This document shows positions 45,909 through 56,003 of a stretch of 64,000 nucleotides of DNA, one piece after another. The stretch's first letter is position 1, and each line of letters starts with the position of its first letter. A program made the translations under genes and the position numbers. Where the stretch lies: the NCBI RefSeq assembly GCF_018622995.1, contig NZ_CP076022.1, positions 3,472,001 to 3,536,000 on the forward strand, read 5' to 3'. Source of the stretch: Arthrobacter jiangjiafuii. GTDB taxonomy: Bacteria; Actinomycetota; Actinomycetes; Actinomycetales; Micrococcaceae. Below the pieces are notes generated by a model. It was not told the origin of the DNA and did not search any database. It was given only the letters and a program-made list of their open reading frames with translations.

Positions 45909-46691
45909 ATGACGCCTCCTGACCTGCCACCCCACGACCTGCCACAATTCGAAAAAGCCCGCCGCGCCCGGGGGGACCTGCAACAGGCGCTGCACAACGA
46001 ACTGGTCCTGGCGCACCGCGACCTTGCCCACCGGGTTGCCCTCTCCTACGCCGGGCAGGGCCGTGACCGCGCCGACCTCCGCCAGGTCGCCTATCTGGGG
46101 CTGATCAAGGCCGTCAAACGCTTCGACCCCGCCGTGGGCGTGCATTTTCCGGCGTTTGCGGTGCCCACGATCCACGGCGAGCTCAAGCGCTACCTCCGGG
46201 ATCAGTCCTGGATGGTGCGTCCGCCGCGGGAGGTGCAGGACCTGAGAACCAACATTGCCAAGGTCTATCCGGCCCTCGCCCAACGCCTGGCCCGGGAACC
46301 GTCCGTCCCGGAACTGGCCGAGGAACTGGGACACGGGGAAAAGATGGTCGCCGAGGCCCTGAACTGCCAGAGCAGCCTGCAGCCCGATTCACTCGACGCG
46401 GCGTTGGACGGCGATTATCCCGCCGATCTCCCCGCCGGCATTGACACGCGCCTGGAGCAGGCAGAGAACCTGGCCATGCTTGCACTGGCCATCCGCAAAC
46501 TGCAGGACAGCGAAAAGGACCTGCTCTTCCGCCGCTATTTCCATGAAGAGCCGCAGCAGGTGATCGGCGAGCGCCTGGGCATGACGCAGATGCAGGTCTC
46601 GCGGAAACTGGCGCGGATCCTGGTCAAGCTCCAGCACGAAATCCTCGGCCGTCCCGCCCGGGCCGCAGGCAGCGAGGCCGCCAGCGCCTAG
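45909..46691 (+). CDS. RNA polymerase sigma factor, SigB/SigF/SigG type
   Basis: A 260-residue group 3 sigma factor. Region 2 (about residues 30-100: YLGLIKAVKRFDPAVGVHFPAFAVPTIHGELKRYLRD), region 3 (PREVQDLRTNIAK to PSVPELAEELG) and region 4 (LFRRYFHEEPQQVIGERLGMTQMQVSRKLARI) are all present. Such factors drive general stress or developmental genes in actinobacteria and are normally held by an RsbW-type anti-sigma, which is not in this window. Confidence 0.93.
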   Translation: MTPPDLPPHDLPQFEKARRARGDLQQALHNELVLAHRDLAHRVALSYAGQGRDRADLRQVAYLGLIKAVKRFDPAVGVHFPAFAVPTIHGELKRYLRDQSWMVRPPREVQDLRTNIAKVYPALAQRLAREPSVPELAEELGHGEKMVAEALNCQSSLQPDSLDAALDGDYPADLPAGIDTRLEQAENLAMLALAIRKLQDSEKDLLFRRYFHEEPQQVIGERLGMTQMQVSRKLARILVKLQHEILGRPARAAGSEAASA

Positions 46692-46734
46692 AGCGGTTGC
46701 GCCTGAAACCGTTGTGCCAGAAGCGGACCCGCCC

Positions 46735-47682
46735 CTAAAGGACCTCCAGTTTCTCCGCCGCCGCCAGCACATCCGCCACCGTGACCGCCAGCAGCGCCGG
46801 ATCCGGATCCACGGCAAAGGTATCCCCCACCCGCACCGTCTCATCCGTCAACGCGATATGCGGCCCCGCGGGCGGGCCCCACTCCGTCACCGGCGCCGGG
46901 CCGAAGATCACCACCGAGGGACGCGCGTAGGCCGAGGCCAGGTGGGCGGCGCCGGTATCCGCCGACACCACCAGGGCCGCACCGGCCACTACCGCGGCAA
47001 ACGCCTGCAAGTCCAGCTCCCCCGCCGCCACGGAACTCTCCGGCAAGCCCGCCCGCCCGGCGACGGCCAGCGCCCGGGGACGCTCTGAGGCGCTGCCGGT
47101 CAGCAGCACCTGGCGGCCGGTGCGGCTGAACTCGGCTGCCACTGCGGCGAACCGCTCCACCGGCCAGAGCCGGCTGCCGTACGCCGCACCCACGTGCAGC
47201 ACCACCGCCCCGGGCGCCGGGTTCGCGGCCCGCGGCGGCAGCAGCAGATAGTCCAGCGGATCGGCCGCAATCCCGTGCCAGCTCAACAGCCCCGCCCACC
47301 GCTCCCGTTCATGGATGCCGTGGCGCCATTCCGGCCCGGGCAGCCCCGGCGCGGCGTGTCCGATCAGCCGGCGCGGCGCCAGCGCCTCCAGCCGTCCGGT
47401 GCTCTCCGGGCCGCTGCCGTGCAGGTTCACCGCCACGTCGATCCGGCCGGGAGCCAGGTCGATCGGCACATCCAGGCCGTGCAGCGGCAGGAGCGCATCA
47501 ACACTGCCCACCAGCTCCACCGCCGGAGCGAGCCACTCCTGGGCGGCGTAGAGGATCCGGTGCTCCGGAAACTCCCGGCGCAGGGCCCGCAGCGCCGGGA
47601 CAGCCACCAGCAGGTCGCCGAGTTTCAGGGCGCGCAGGGCCAGCAGTTCCGGTTGCTCCCGCAATCCGTTGATGCTCGCCAT
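46735..47682 (-). CDS. Glycosyltransferase family 9 (heptosyltransferase type) I
   Basis: A 315-residue GT9/GT-B enzyme. LRALKLGDLLVAVPALRALRREFP (about residues 14-37) is the N-terminal loop; VVLHVGAAYGSRLWPVERFAAV and ADTGAAHLASAYARPSVVIFGP are the ADP-heptose-binding blocks. ATG 47682 has GGAAG upstream. Divergent from the gmhB-like gene, so both share a 169-bp promoter region, which ties this enzyme to the heptose locus. Confidence 0.87.
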   Translation of the reverse strand: MASINGLREQPELLALRALKLGDLLVAVPALRALRREFPEHRILYAAQEWLAPAVELVGSVDALLPLHGLDVPIDLAPGRIDVAVNLHGSGPESTGRLEALAPRRLIGHAAPGLPGPEWRHGIHERERWAGLLSWHGIAADPLDYLLLPPRAANPAPGAVVLHVGAAYGSRLWPVERFAAVAAEFSRTGRQVLLTGSASERPRALAVAGRAGLPESSVAAGELDLQAFAAVVAGAALVVSADTGAAHLASAYARPSVVIFGPAPVTEWGPPAGPHIALTDETVRVGDTFAVDPDPALLAVTVADVLAAAEKLEVL

Positions 47683-47851
47683 CAGATGCTTCCCATCTCC
47701 GTGTCCTTCCACCCCGGTCCGTCCCTGCCGTCCGCGGCGCGGGACGAGTGGTCATCATCCTGCCAGAGCGCTTCCCGCAGCTTCAGCACCGTCTGCGCAG
47801 GAACCAGTGGAGAAGAAGAAGTAGCAGCAGCAGTGTTTAGGAGCGTGACCG

Positions 47852-48406
47852 ATGGGGAACATGTTCGTTATGGGATCTTCGGACTTCGCACCGCCCCGCG
47901 CCGTGCTCTTTGACCGTGACGGCACGCTCGTGCGCGATGTCCCCTATAACGGCAACCCTGCGCTGGTGGACCCCTTCCCCCAGGCCGCCGCCGTGCTGCA
48001 GGAACTGCGCAGCCGCGGTATCCGGACGGGCGTGATCAGCAACCAGTCCGGCCTGGCCCGCGGGCTGCTCACGCCCGCCCAGGTCCAGGCGGTCAACGCC
48101 CGGGTGGAGGAGCTGCTGGGCCCCTTCGATGTCTGGGAAATCTGTCCACATTCCGCCGAGGACGGATGCCCCTGCCGGAAACCGGCGCCAGGCATGATCC
48201 ACAGCGCCTGCGCCCGGCTTGGCCTGCGGCCGGCCGACACTGCGGTGATCGGCGATATCGGGGCCGACGTCGAAGCCGCCGCCGCCGCCGGGGCACGCGG
48301 CGTCCTGGTCCCCACGTCCGTGACGCGGCCCGAAGAAGCGGCCGCCGCCACCCTGGTGGCCGCCGATCTGGCCGGCGCCGTGGACCTGCTGCTGGGCAGC
48401 CCATGA
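47852..48406 (+). CDS. gmhB: D-glycero-D-manno-heptose bisphosphate phosphatase-like HAD protein
   Basis: A 184-residue HAD-superfamily histidinol-phosphatase/GmhB-type enzyme. Nucleophile Asp21 and Asp23 are in LFDRDGTLV, NQSGLARGLL is motif II region, and CPHSAEDGCPCRKP (C-x-H...C-x-C) is the zinc loop of GmhB. GDIGADVEAA is the metal-binding motif IV. It would remove one phosphate from heptose bisphosphate. First gene of a tightly overlapped series on the plus strand. AGGAG eight bases before the ATG. Confidence 0.87.
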   Translation: MGNMFVMGSSDFAPPRAVLFDRDGTLVRDVPYNGNPALVDPFPQAAAVLQELRSRGIRTGVISNQSGLARGLLTPAQVQAVNARVEELLGPFDVWEICPHSAEDGCPCRKPAPGMIHSACARLGLRPADTAVIGDIGADVEAAAAAGARGVLVPTSVTRPEEAAAATLVAADLAGAVDLLLGSP

Positions 48407-49476
48407 CCCGCCGCATCCTGGTGGCCCGGCTGGACAGCGCCGGGGACGTACTGCTCGCCGGACCTGCGGTCCGCGCCGTCGCCGCCGCCCCGGCAACCCG
48501 GGTCGTGCTGCTCTGCGGACCGCAGGGGACCGAGGCCGGACACCTCCTGCCGGGGGTGGAAACGGTGCTGACCTGGACCGGGCCCTGGGTGGCGGACCCG
48601 GCGCCGCCGGTCACCGCAACCGCGGTTGCTGAACTCTCGGATGCCGTGCGCCGGGCAGCCATCTCCGAAGCGGTCATCCTCACGTCCTTCCACCAGTCAC
48701 CCCTTCCGCTGGCCCTGGTCCTGCGGCTGGCGGGAGTCCGCCGGATCACCGCAGCGTCCGTGGACTACCCCGGATCGCTGCTGGACACCCGCCTCACGCC
48801 CGGCGAGGACTTTCCCGAAGACCAGCCCGAGGCCGAACGTGCCCTGCGGATCGCCGCAGCCGCGGGGTTCCGGCTGCCGCCGGAGGACGACGGGAGGCTG
48901 CGGCTGCGCGGCACCCCTCCGGCCGGGGAGTTGGCGGGCGGGGGCCCCTATGTCGTAGTGCATCCCGGCGCAGCGGTGTCCGCCCGTGCCTGGCCTGCCC
49001 TGCACCACGCCGCGGCCGTTGAGCTGCTGACCGCCGCCGGCTACCGGGTGGTCGTTACCGGCGGCCCGGCGGAAACCCGGCTGACCGCCACCGTGGCCGG
49101 AGTAGCCGGCCTGGATCTGGGCGGGCGGACCGACCTGCGGACCCTGGCCGGGGTGCTGGCCGGGGCGTCCGCCGTCGTCGTCGGCAATACCGGCCCGGCG
49201 CATCTGGCCGCGGCGGTGGGAACCCCGGTGGTGAGCCTGTTCGCGCCCGTCGTGCCGGCCATTCGCTGGGCGCCCTACAAGGTGCCGCTGGAGTTGCTCG
49301 GTGACCAGAACGCAACCTGCCGGCTCAGCCGTGCGCGCATTTGTCCGGTGCCCGGCCACCCCTGCCTTTCCGGCGTGACCCCGGAGCAGGTGGTGGAGGC
49401 CGTCCACCGGCTGACCACCGGCGTGGCATCGCTGGGGACGCGGCGAGGAACACGCAGCGAAACGAGGACTGCATGA
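48403..49476 (+). CDS. Glycosyltransferase family 9 (heptosyltransferase type) II
   Basis: A 357-residue GT9 enzyme. RILVARLDSAGDVLLAGPAVRAV is the N-terminal signature; YVVVHPGAAVSARAW and VVVGNTGPAHLAAAVGTPVVSLFAP are the donor-binding blocks. A cluster of Cys follows (CRLSRARICPVPGHPC) that may bind a metal. Overlaps the gmhB-like gene and the next glycosyltransferase by 4 bp each. Confidence 0.9.
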   Translation: MTRRILVARLDSAGDVLLAGPAVRAVAAAPATRVVLLCGPQGTEAGHLLPGVETVLTWTGPWVADPAPPVTATAVAELSDAVRRAAISEAVILTSFHQSPLPLALVLRLAGVRRITAASVDYPGSLLDTRLTPGEDFPEDQPEAERALRIAAAAGFRLPPEDDGRLRLRGTPPAGELAGGGPYVVVHPGAAVSARAWPALHHAAAVELLTAAGYRVVVTGGPAETRLTATVAGVAGLDLGGRTDLRTLAGVLAGASAVVVGNTGPAHLAAAVGTPVVSLFAPVVPAIRWAPYKVPLELLGDQNATCRLSRARICPVPGHPCLSGVTPEQVVEAVHRLTTGVASLGTRRGTRSETRTA

Positions 49477-50543
49477 GGATCCTGCTTTGGCACGTGCACG
49501 GAGGCTGGATGGAGGCCTTTATCCGCGGGCCGCACCAGTACCTCCTTCCGAAGACTGCCGCCGGAGGCCCCTGGGGGCTCGGGCGGGGCGGCCGGAACTG
49601 GCCCGCATCCGCCGTCGAGATCGCTCCGGAACAGCTGCGGGACGCCGACATCGACGTCGTCGTGCTTCAGCGTGTCGAGGAGATCGGGGAATGCGTCCGG
49701 CTGATGGGACGCCGGCCGGGCAGGGACCTTCCTGCGGTGTACCTGGAGCACAACACTCCCAAGGGGAACGTGCCGGCGGCCGTCCATCCGCTGGCCGACC
49801 AGAGCAACATCCCAATCATCCACGTGACCCACTTCAACCAGCTGTTCTGGGACAGCGGGCGGGCACCGGTCCGGGTCATTGAACACGGCGTCCCGGACCC
49901 CGGCTACCGCTACACCGGAGAGCGGGAACACCTGGGCGTGGTCATCAACGATCCGGTCCGCCGCTGGCGGGTGACCGGAACGGACCTGCTGCCTCGTTTT
50001 GCCCGCGCCGCAGCGTTGGAAGTCTTCGGGATGGGCGCGGACGGGCTGGCCGAAGCCACCGGCCTGGGCGCTGACGAACTCACCGTCCGCGGCGACCTGC
50101 CCCCGGAGGACCTGCATGCGCAGCTCGCGGGCTGCCGGGCGTACCTGCACCCGATGCGCTGGACGTCCCTGGGCCTGTCGCTGCTCGAGGCGATGCATCT
50201 GGGCCTGCCCGTGCTGGCGCTGGCGGCCACGGAGGCCGGCCGCGCGGTGCCGCCGGAAGCCGGAGCCATCTCGACGGACATCGGGGAATTGGTCCAGGCC
50301 GCCGCGCAGCTTGTGGAAGACCCCGACGACGCCCGGAGCCGCGGGCGGGCGGCCCGGGATTTCGCCCTGGAGCACTACGGACTGGACGCCTTCCTGGCTG
50401 CGTGGGACACCGTCCTCTCGGATATTGCGGACGGCAACGTCACGACGGGACCGGTGTCCGGGGGCACGGGATCCGGGGCAGCCGGAGGGCCGCCGATGCG
50501 GGAAACGGAACTGTCAGGAGCTGCAGGAGGGGGCAAGCAGTGA
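49473..50543 (+). CDS. GT-B glycosyltransferase (GT4-like), unusual
   Basis: A 356-residue protein beginning [19 protein letters not shown]. The second half has [52 protein letters not shown], the donor-binding EX7E-like region of GT4 enzymes. The last 35 residues are Gly/Thr-rich. The first half differs from standard GT4 proteins, with few recognisable motifs. Starts and stops overlap the neighbours (ATGA, GTGA). Confidence 0.8.
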   Translation: MRILLWHVHGGWMEAFIRGPHQYLLPKTAAGGPWGLGRGGRNWPASAVEIAPEQLRDADIDVVVLQRVEEIGECVRLMGRRPGRDLPAVYLEHNTPKGNVPAAVHPLADQSNIPIIHVTHFNQLFWDSGRAPVRVIEHGVPDPGYRYTGEREHLGVVINDPVRRWRVTGTDLLPRFARAAALEVFGMGADGLAEATGLGADELTVRGDLPPEDLHAQLAGCRAYLHPMRWTSLGLSLLEAMHLGLPVLALAATEAGRAVPPEAGAISTDIGELVQAAAQLVEDPDDARSRGRAARDFALEHYGLDAFLAAWDTVLSDIADGNVTTGPVSGGTGSGAAGGPPMRETELSGAAGGGKQ

Positions 50544-51808
50544 GAATCTCAATGGTGTCGGAGCACGCCAGTCCACTGGCGGCGCTGGGCTCAGTGGATG
50601 CCGGCGGGCAGAACGTGCATGTCGCGGCACTGTCGGTGGCGCTGGCCCGCCGCGGGCACACGGTCCGGGTCTATACCCGCCGTGACGACCCGGACCTGCC
50701 GGCAGTGGTGCCGGTATGCCCCGGCCTGGACGTGATGCATGTGGACGCCGGGCCGGCGCGGTCGCTGCCCAAGGACGCCCTGCTGCCCTACATGGGCGAA
50801 CTGGCTGCCGGTATTGCCTCCGATTGGGGCACGGCGCCGCCGGACGTGGTGCACGCCCACTTCTGGATGTCCGGTGTGGCAGCCCTGGATGCCTCCCGCC
50901 GGGCCGACACCATGGGCTATCCGGTGCCGGTGCTGCAGACATTCCACGCCCTTGGCACGGTGAAAAAACGGCATCAGGGCCGCGACGACACCAGTCCGCC
51001 GGAGCGCACCTGGCTGGAACCGTCGGTGGGCCGCAGCGCGGACCGGATTATCGCCACCTGCTCCGACGAGGTCTTTGAACTCAAGGCGATGGGCATCCCG
51101 GGCAACCGGATCTCCGTGGCGCCCTGCGGCGTGGACCTGGAACTGTTCGGCAGCCAGGGCCCGGCCGAGCCCCGCGGCCGCACGCACCGGATCGCCGCCG
51201 TCGGCCGCCTGGTCCCGCGCAAGGGCGTGGATCTGGCGGTCCAGGCCCTGGCCCTGCTCGCGGAGGAAGGAATCGACGACGTCGAACTCCTGATTGTCGG
51301 CGGTGCCTCCGATTCCGCCGGGCTGGAATCGGACCCGGAGGCGCGGCGGCTGCTCGCACTGGCGCGGGCGCTCGGCGTGGCGGACCGGGTGCTGCTGCGC
51401 GGGCAGGCACCGCGAGAGGCGATGCCGGCCGTGCTGCGCAGCGCCGACGCCGTGGTCTGCGCACCCTGGTACGAGCCGTTCGGCATTGTTCCGCTGGAGG
51501 CCATGGCGTGCGGGGTGCCGGTGGTGGCTTCCGCCGTGGGCGGGCTGATCGATACCGTGGTGCACGGCAAAACCGGGCTGCACGTGCCGCCGCGGGATCC
51601 GGAGGCCCTCGCCGGGGCGCTGGCCGAACTGCTGCAGAACCCCGGCTACGCCCGGCGGCTCGGCGCGGCCGGACGGCAGCGGGCCCGGGCCCGCTATTCC
51701 TGGGACCGCGTGGCGGCAGACACCGAAAAGGCCTACCAAATGACGGTTGGCGGCAGCGCCGCTGCACGGCGGACCCACCTGCAGCCCCTGGGAGGGAAGG
51801 CATTGTGA
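50540..51808 (+). CDS. GT4 family glycosyltransferase (MshA-like)
   Basis: A 422-residue retaining GT-B enzyme. [25 protein letters not shown] is the acceptor-side motif, [18 protein letters not shown] the linker, and [27 protein letters not shown] the EX7E donor site. It resembles D-inositol-3-phosphate glycosyltransferase but sits in the heptose locus, so a different acceptor is more likely. GTG start overlapping the previous stop (GTGA). Confidence 0.9.
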   Translation: MRISMVSEHASPLAALGSVDAGGQNVHVAALSVALARRGHTVRVYTRRDDPDLPAVVPVCPGLDVMHVDAGPARSLPKDALLPYMGELAAGIASDWGTAPPDVVHAHFWMSGVAALDASRRADTMGYPVPVLQTFHALGTVKKRHQGRDDTSPPERTWLEPSVGRSADRIIATCSDEVFELKAMGIPGNRISVAPCGVDLELFGSQGPAEPRGRTHRIAAVGRLVPRKGVDLAVQALALLAEEGIDDVELLIVGGASDSAGLESDPEARRLLALARALGVADRVLLRGQAPREAMPAVLRSADAVVCAPWYEPFGIVPLEAMACGVPVVASAVGGLIDTVVHGKTGLHVPPRDPEALAGALAELLQNPGYARRLGAAGRQRARARYSWDRVAADTEKAYQMTVGGSAAARRTHLQPLGGKAL

Positions 51809-52488
51809 CACCCGACCAGGCAACCGCTGCCTCAGGCGCTGGGGCCGGAACGCTGCTGAGCGATGTGAAGCCGTCATCCGGTCCGGCAGACGTGGAGTCC
51901 ACCGCCCACCGGGCCGTCCTGGAGCATCTGGCCGGGCTGGGGCCTGCCCTCGCGTCGGTTCAGTCCCAGGCCCTGCGGCTCACCGGTTGGGGCGTGGAGC
52001 TCGCCGGGCGGCTGCTGGCCGGGCAGCGGCTGCTCGCGGCGGGAAATGGCGGGTCCGCTGCCGAGGCCCAGCACCTGACCGCTGAGCTCGTGGGACGGTT
52101 CGACGGCGAGCGCCGGGCGTTTTCCGCGATTGCCCTGCACGCCGACACCTCCACGGTGACCGCCATCGCCAACGACTACGGCTATGACCAGCTCTTCGCC
52201 CGGCAGGTGGCAGGCCACGGACGGCCCGGGGACGTGCTGATCCTGTTCTCCACGTCCGGCCGCAGCCCCAACCTGCTGCGCGCCGCAGAGGCCGCCGGGC
52301 GCACCGGCGTGAGAACGTGGGCGGTCACCGGCCGGGGTCCGAATCCGCTCAGCGAGGCCTGCGACGACGCGGTGTGCATCGACGCGGGCGCCGCCAACGC
52401 CCAGGAAGCCCACCTGATCGCCCTGCACGCACTGTGCCGGGCCTTCGACGCCGAGGTATCCCGCCGCGGCACAGAGGAGAGGCCATGA
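51805..52488 (+). CDS. gmhA: Phosphoheptose isomerase (GmhA/SIS domain)
   Basis: A 227-residue SIS-domain isomerase converting sedoheptulose 7-phosphate to a D-glycero-D-manno-heptose 7-phosphate. [23 protein letters not shown] (about residues 75-97) and [17 protein letters not shown] are the phosphosugar-binding loops; [16 protein letters not shown] at the C-terminus is the GmhA ending. About 40 extra N-terminal residues. GTG start overlapping the upstream stop. Confidence 0.92.
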   Translation: MTPDQATAASGAGAGTLLSDVKPSSGPADVESTAHRAVLEHLAGLGPALASVQSQALRLTGWGVELAGRLLAGQRLLAAGNGGSAAEAQHLTAELVGRFDGERRAFSAIALHADTSTVTAIANDYGYDQLFARQVAGHGRPGDVLILFSTSGRSPNLLRAAEAAGRTGVRTWAVTGRGPNPLSEACDDAVCIDAGAANAQEAHLIALHALCRAFDAEVSRRGTEERP

Positions 52489-53876
52489 ACATCGTGGTGG
52501 TCGGCGACGTCCTGCTGGACGCCGATATCAGCGGCAGCGCGCAGCGGCTGTCCCCGGACGCACCGGTACCGGTGGTGGACGTGGACGACGTCCGGCACCG
52601 GGCCGGAGGTGCCGGACTGGTGGCCCGGATGCTGGCCCGGGACGGGCACGCCGTACAGCTGGTGACCGTATTGTCCGACGACGGCGCCGCCGCCGTCCTG
52701 CGCGAGGCACTGGCCGGAATCGTTGTTACGGCCGGTCCGTCCGGGGCCCCGACCCCGGTGAAGACCCGGATCCGTGCCGGCTCCCACGCCGTGGTGCGCT
52801 TCGATGAGGGCTGCGCTCCCCCGCCGCCACCCGTGGCGACCGACGAGATGCTGGCCGTCCTGGAGACGGCAGACGCCGTCGTCGTAGCGGACTACGGCCG
52901 GGGGCTGACCGGTGACCCGCGCCTGCGCCGTTCGCTCGCTGCCCTGGCGGGGCGGATTCCGGTGGTGTGGGATCCGCATCCGGCCGGGACGGACCCGGTG
53001 CCCGGGGTGGCCGCCGTGACACCGAACCTCTCCGAAGCGCTGCGCGCAGCCGGCCCTGCCGACGACGCAACGGCGACCGGGGACGGGACCGGCGGCGGAA
53101 TTCCCGCAGCCCTGCGCGCCGCCGAAACGCTGCTGGGCCGCTGGCAGAGCCGGGCAGTGGTGGTCACGCTGGGTGCCCTGGGCGCGCTGGTGCTGCCCGC
53201 CTCGGGCCTGCCGCAGATGATCCCCGCCCCGGAGGCCGCCGCCGGTGACACCTGCGGTGCCGGAGACCGCTTCACCGCCACGCTGGCACTGGGACTGGAG
53301 CACGGAACGGCCCTGGAACCGGCCGTCGAGAAAGCCGTGCAGGCCGCTGCCGCCTTCCTCGCCGCCGGCGGCGTGGCATCCCTGCTGCAGGCCCCTGCTC
53401 CCCGGCAACTGCGCAGTGAAAGCCTCGATGCGCTGCGGGCGGCGGAGCAGGTGCGCCGCCACGGCGGAACGGTGGTGGCAACCGGCGGCTGTTTCGACCT
53501 GCTCCATGCCGGGCACGCCCGCACCCTTTCCGCAGCCCGCCGGCTGGGCGACTGCCTGATTGTGGTCCTCAACTCGGACAGTTCCGTGCGCCGGCTCAAG
53601 GGCGAGCAGCGCCCCATCATCGGCCAACAGGACCGCGCCGAACTGCTGCTGTCCCTGGGCTGCGTTGACGGGGTGCTGATCTTCGAGGAGGACACTCCGG
53701 AGGCGGCACTGGACCGGCTGCGCCCGGACATCTGGGTCAAGGGCGGTGACTACCGGGAGGACCAGCTGCCCGAGGCCCGCCTAGTCAAGACCTGGGGCGG
53801 GGAAACCGTGACCGTTCCGTACCACCCGGCCCGTTCCACCTCCAGGCTGGCCGCCGCGCTGGCCAGGGTCGGCTAG
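52485..53876 (+). CDS. HldE-like heptose kinase / nucleotidyltransferase fusion, copy 1 (divergent)
   Basis: A 463-residue two-domain protein. N-terminal PfkB kinase: GDVLLDADISGSAQRLSPDAPVPVV and DTCGAGDRF (about 253-261) with the catalytic Asp. C-terminal cytidylyltransferase-like domain: GGCFDLLHAGHARTL with H341-x-G-H344 and KGGDY. Together: phosphorylation of heptose 7-phosphate and nucleotidyl transfer. The conserved GGAANVA loop reads GGAGLVA (41-47), so this copy is off-consensus at the substrate loop. ATGA overlap with gmhA. Confidence 0.88.
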   Translation: MNIVVVGDVLLDADISGSAQRLSPDAPVPVVDVDDVRHRAGGAGLVARMLARDGHAVQLVTVLSDDGAAAVLREALAGIVVTAGPSGAPTPVKTRIRAGSHAVVRFDEGCAPPPPPVATDEMLAVLETADAVVVADYGRGLTGDPRLRRSLAALAGRIPVVWDPHPAGTDPVPGVAAVTPNLSEALRAAGPADDATATGDGTGGGIPAALRAAETLLGRWQSRAVVVTLGALGALVLPASGLPQMIPAPEAAAGDTCGAGDRFTATLALGLEHGTALEPAVEKAVQAAAAFLAAGGVASLLQAPAPRQLRSESLDALRAAEQVRRHGGTVVATGGCFDLLHAGHARTLSAARRLGDCLIVVLNSDSSVRRLKGEQRPIIGQQDRAELLLSLGCVDGVLIFEEDTPEAALDRLRPDIWVKGGDYREDQLPEARLVKTWGGETVTVPYHPARSTSRLAAALARVG

Positions 53877-53936
53877 CAGCGTCCACGCATCCCCTTTTCC
53901 ACCGAACCCCCGGTACAACCCGTGAAAGGAACACGC

Positions 53937-54638
53937 ATGTCACTACAACTATCCAGCCCCGGACGGGTGCTCGTCACCGGCGGCGGGTCAGGCCTGGGCG
54001 CCGCAGTGGTCCAGGCCGTCACCGAAGCCGGCGGCACCGCCGTCGTGCTGGACCGCGATATCAGCGCGGTGAGCGCAGCCAAGGCGATCGAAGTGGATGT
54101 TGCGGACCGTGCCGCCGTTGAAGCGGCCGTGCGGGAGGCCGCCGCGTCACTGGACGGGCTGGATGCGGTGGTCACCGCAGCCGGCATCGACCGCTGCGGG
54201 CGGCTCGAGGACGTCGCCGCCGAGGAATGGGAAAAGGTGATCGGCGTGAACCTGCTCGGCACCGTCTCGGTAATCCGCGCGGCACTGCCGTATCTGCTGG
54301 ACAGCCACGGCCGGGCCGTCACCATTGCCTCCAGCCTGGGCATCAAGGCAGTCGGGGACGCCACCGCGTACTGCGCCTCGAAATTCGGGGTGGTGGGATT
54401 CAGCCGGGCGCTGGCCGCCGAAACCCGCGGCCGCATGGGCGTCACCACCATGATTCCCTCCGGGATGAAGACACACTTCTTCGATGACCGCACGGAGCAG
54501 TACAAACCGCAGGACGACTCGCGGCTCAACGATCCGCTGCGCGTCGCCGAAGCGATCCTCTTTGTCCTGCACCAGCCGCGCGGATGCGAGGTCCGGGAAA
54601 TGGTCATCTGCCACGAGGAGGAGGAATCCTGGCCGTGA
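53937..54638 (+). CDS. Short-chain dehydrogenase/reductase (classical SDR)
   Basis: A 233-residue classical SDR: VTGGGSGLGAAVVQA (about residues 12-26), NLLGTVSVIRAALP, SS and YCASKF (Tyr/Lys near 145-149). It lacks the extended fold of the ADP-heptose 6-epimerase HldD, so it does not supply that step. It may oxidise or reduce a sugar or acceptor in the locus. AAAGGA precedes the ATG; gap of 60 bp from the HldE-like gene. Confidence 0.88.
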   Translation: MSLQLSSPGRVLVTGGGSGLGAAVVQAVTEAGGTAVVLDRDISAVSAAKAIEVDVADRAAVEAAVREAAASLDGLDAVVTAAGIDRCGRLEDVAAEEWEKVIGVNLLGTVSVIRAALPYLLDSHGRAVTIASSLGIKAVGDATAYCASKFGVVGFSRALAAETRGRMGVTTMIPSGMKTHFFDDRTEQYKPQDDSRLNDPLRVAEAILFVLHQPRGCEVREMVICHEEEESWP

Positions 54639-54645
54639 TCCAGGG

Positions 54646-55782
54646 TTAGGCGGGCGGTGCCGTCCGCAGCGCAGCCACGTCCGCTGACACGGCCGCCGGA
54701 TCCACTGCCGCCACAAACGAATCGTCGTGTTCACAGCGTTCGGCGGTCCATCCGACCTGGGTGACGTCGACTCCGCAGACCGGGCAGGCGGAGACCCAGG
54801 ACATGTGCACCCGGTGCCGGGTGCGGCCCATAGCGCCGGCATTGATGACATTGCCGAACCAGTAGACCCCCACGGTGGGAGTGCCGACGGCCTGGGCCAG
54901 ATGCCGCGGCCCGCTGTCATTGCCGACCATGACGGCGCTGGCCTGGAGCAGCGCGGCCAGCGTGCCGATTTCCAGCTCCCCGGCCACGGAGCCAATGTCC
55001 GCCCCGGGAGCAGCCGCCAGGGCGAGCGCGACGACCTGCTCCGCCAGGCGGCGGTCGCCGTCGTCGCCCACCACCAGGACCCGGCAGCCGTCGGCCGCGG
55101 CCTGCACGGCCACGGCGGCGAAGGACGACGCCGGCCAGCGGCGCCGCGGATCGGTGGCGCCGGGGTGCAGCGTCACCAGGTCCATGCCCGGCACCAGATG
55201 GGCGGCAGCCTTTTCCTCCTCGACCGGCAGCACCGCCAGCTGCGGTTCCAGGGCGACCGGAACGGCACCGGCCAGCCCGGCGACCTCCAGGGCGCGCAGC
55301 ACCTCGTGCTGGTAGTAGATGTAAGGGATGGTCCGCTCCAGCTGCGCGGCATCCGGGGTCCGGGTGCCCACGGTGTGGGCCGCTTCCAGCCCCAGCAGGA
55401 AGGGATTGGAATTGCGTCCGCCGCCGTGGACCTGGACGGCCAGGTCAAAGCGCCTGGCCCGCATCCGGTCATGGAACGCCGCCACCGCTGCCGGGTCTTC
55501 GGCGCCGGGCCGGATTCCCGGCGCAAACGGCAGGATTTCCACCCGGTCCACCGGGCCGGGACGGCCATCGAACAGGGCAGCATGCAGCGGCATGCCCAGC
55601 AGGGTGATCTCGGCGTCCGGATAGGCGGCCGCCAGCGCGTCCAGGGCCGGGAGCGCGAACAGCAGGTCCCCCAGCCCGCCGCCGCGAAGCACCGCTATGC
55701 GGGATACTCCGGCGAAGGGCTCCAGCACCGGCCCGATACCGCGGCGCAGCACCCCGTCCCGGCCGCCCGGCGTCTTCCTCAT
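54646..55782 (-). CDS. Glycosyltransferase family 9 (heptosyltransferase type) III
   Basis: A 378-residue GT9 enzyme: IAVLRGGGLGDLLFALPALDALAAAYP (about 29-55), LVTLHPGATDPRRRWPASSFAAVA, VMVGNDSGPRHLAQAVGTPTVGVYW. Two Cys (CPVCG) near the C-terminus. Convergent with the SDR and divergent from the aldehyde dehydrogenase, in the middle of the locus. Confidence 0.9.
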   Translation of the reverse strand: MRKTPGGRDGVLRRGIGPVLEPFAGVSRIAVLRGGGLGDLLFALPALDALAAAYPDAEITLLGMPLHAALFDGRPGPVDRVEILPFAPGIRPGAEDPAAVAAFHDRMRARRFDLAVQVHGGGRNSNPFLLGLEAAHTVGTRTPDAAQLERTIPYIYYQHEVLRALEVAGLAGAVPVALEPQLAVLPVEEEKAAAHLVPGMDLVTLHPGATDPRRRWPASSFAAVAVQAAADGCRVLVVGDDGDRRLAEQVVALALAAAPGADIGSVAGELEIGTLAALLQASAVMVGNDSGPRHLAQAVGTPTVGVYWFGNVINAGAMGRTRHRVHMSWVSACPVCGVDVTQVGWTAERCEHDDSFVAAVDPAAVSADVAALRTAPPA

Positions 55783-56003
55783 GGCCCACCCTCCCCCTTC
55801 TGCCCGGGCGGTTCCCCGGGCCTTCCGTGGCCGGCGCCGTGCCCGGTGGTCATTTTCTGTGCTTCACCCTAGGGCCTGGAGCGGCCGAACCCAACCAGTG
55901 GTCACGGGTCCAAAACTTCCGCCGTCGACCTGTGTAAGAGGAGCGCAAACGGGGTAGGAAACCTAGACGAGAGCCAGCACTCCAAACCGATCCGAGGAAG
56001 TCC

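Noticed and set aside
53937-54638. SDR as the missing ADP-heptose epimerase HldD
   Set aside because: It is a classical 233-residue SDR; HldD is an extended SDR of about 310 residues with a different motif set.
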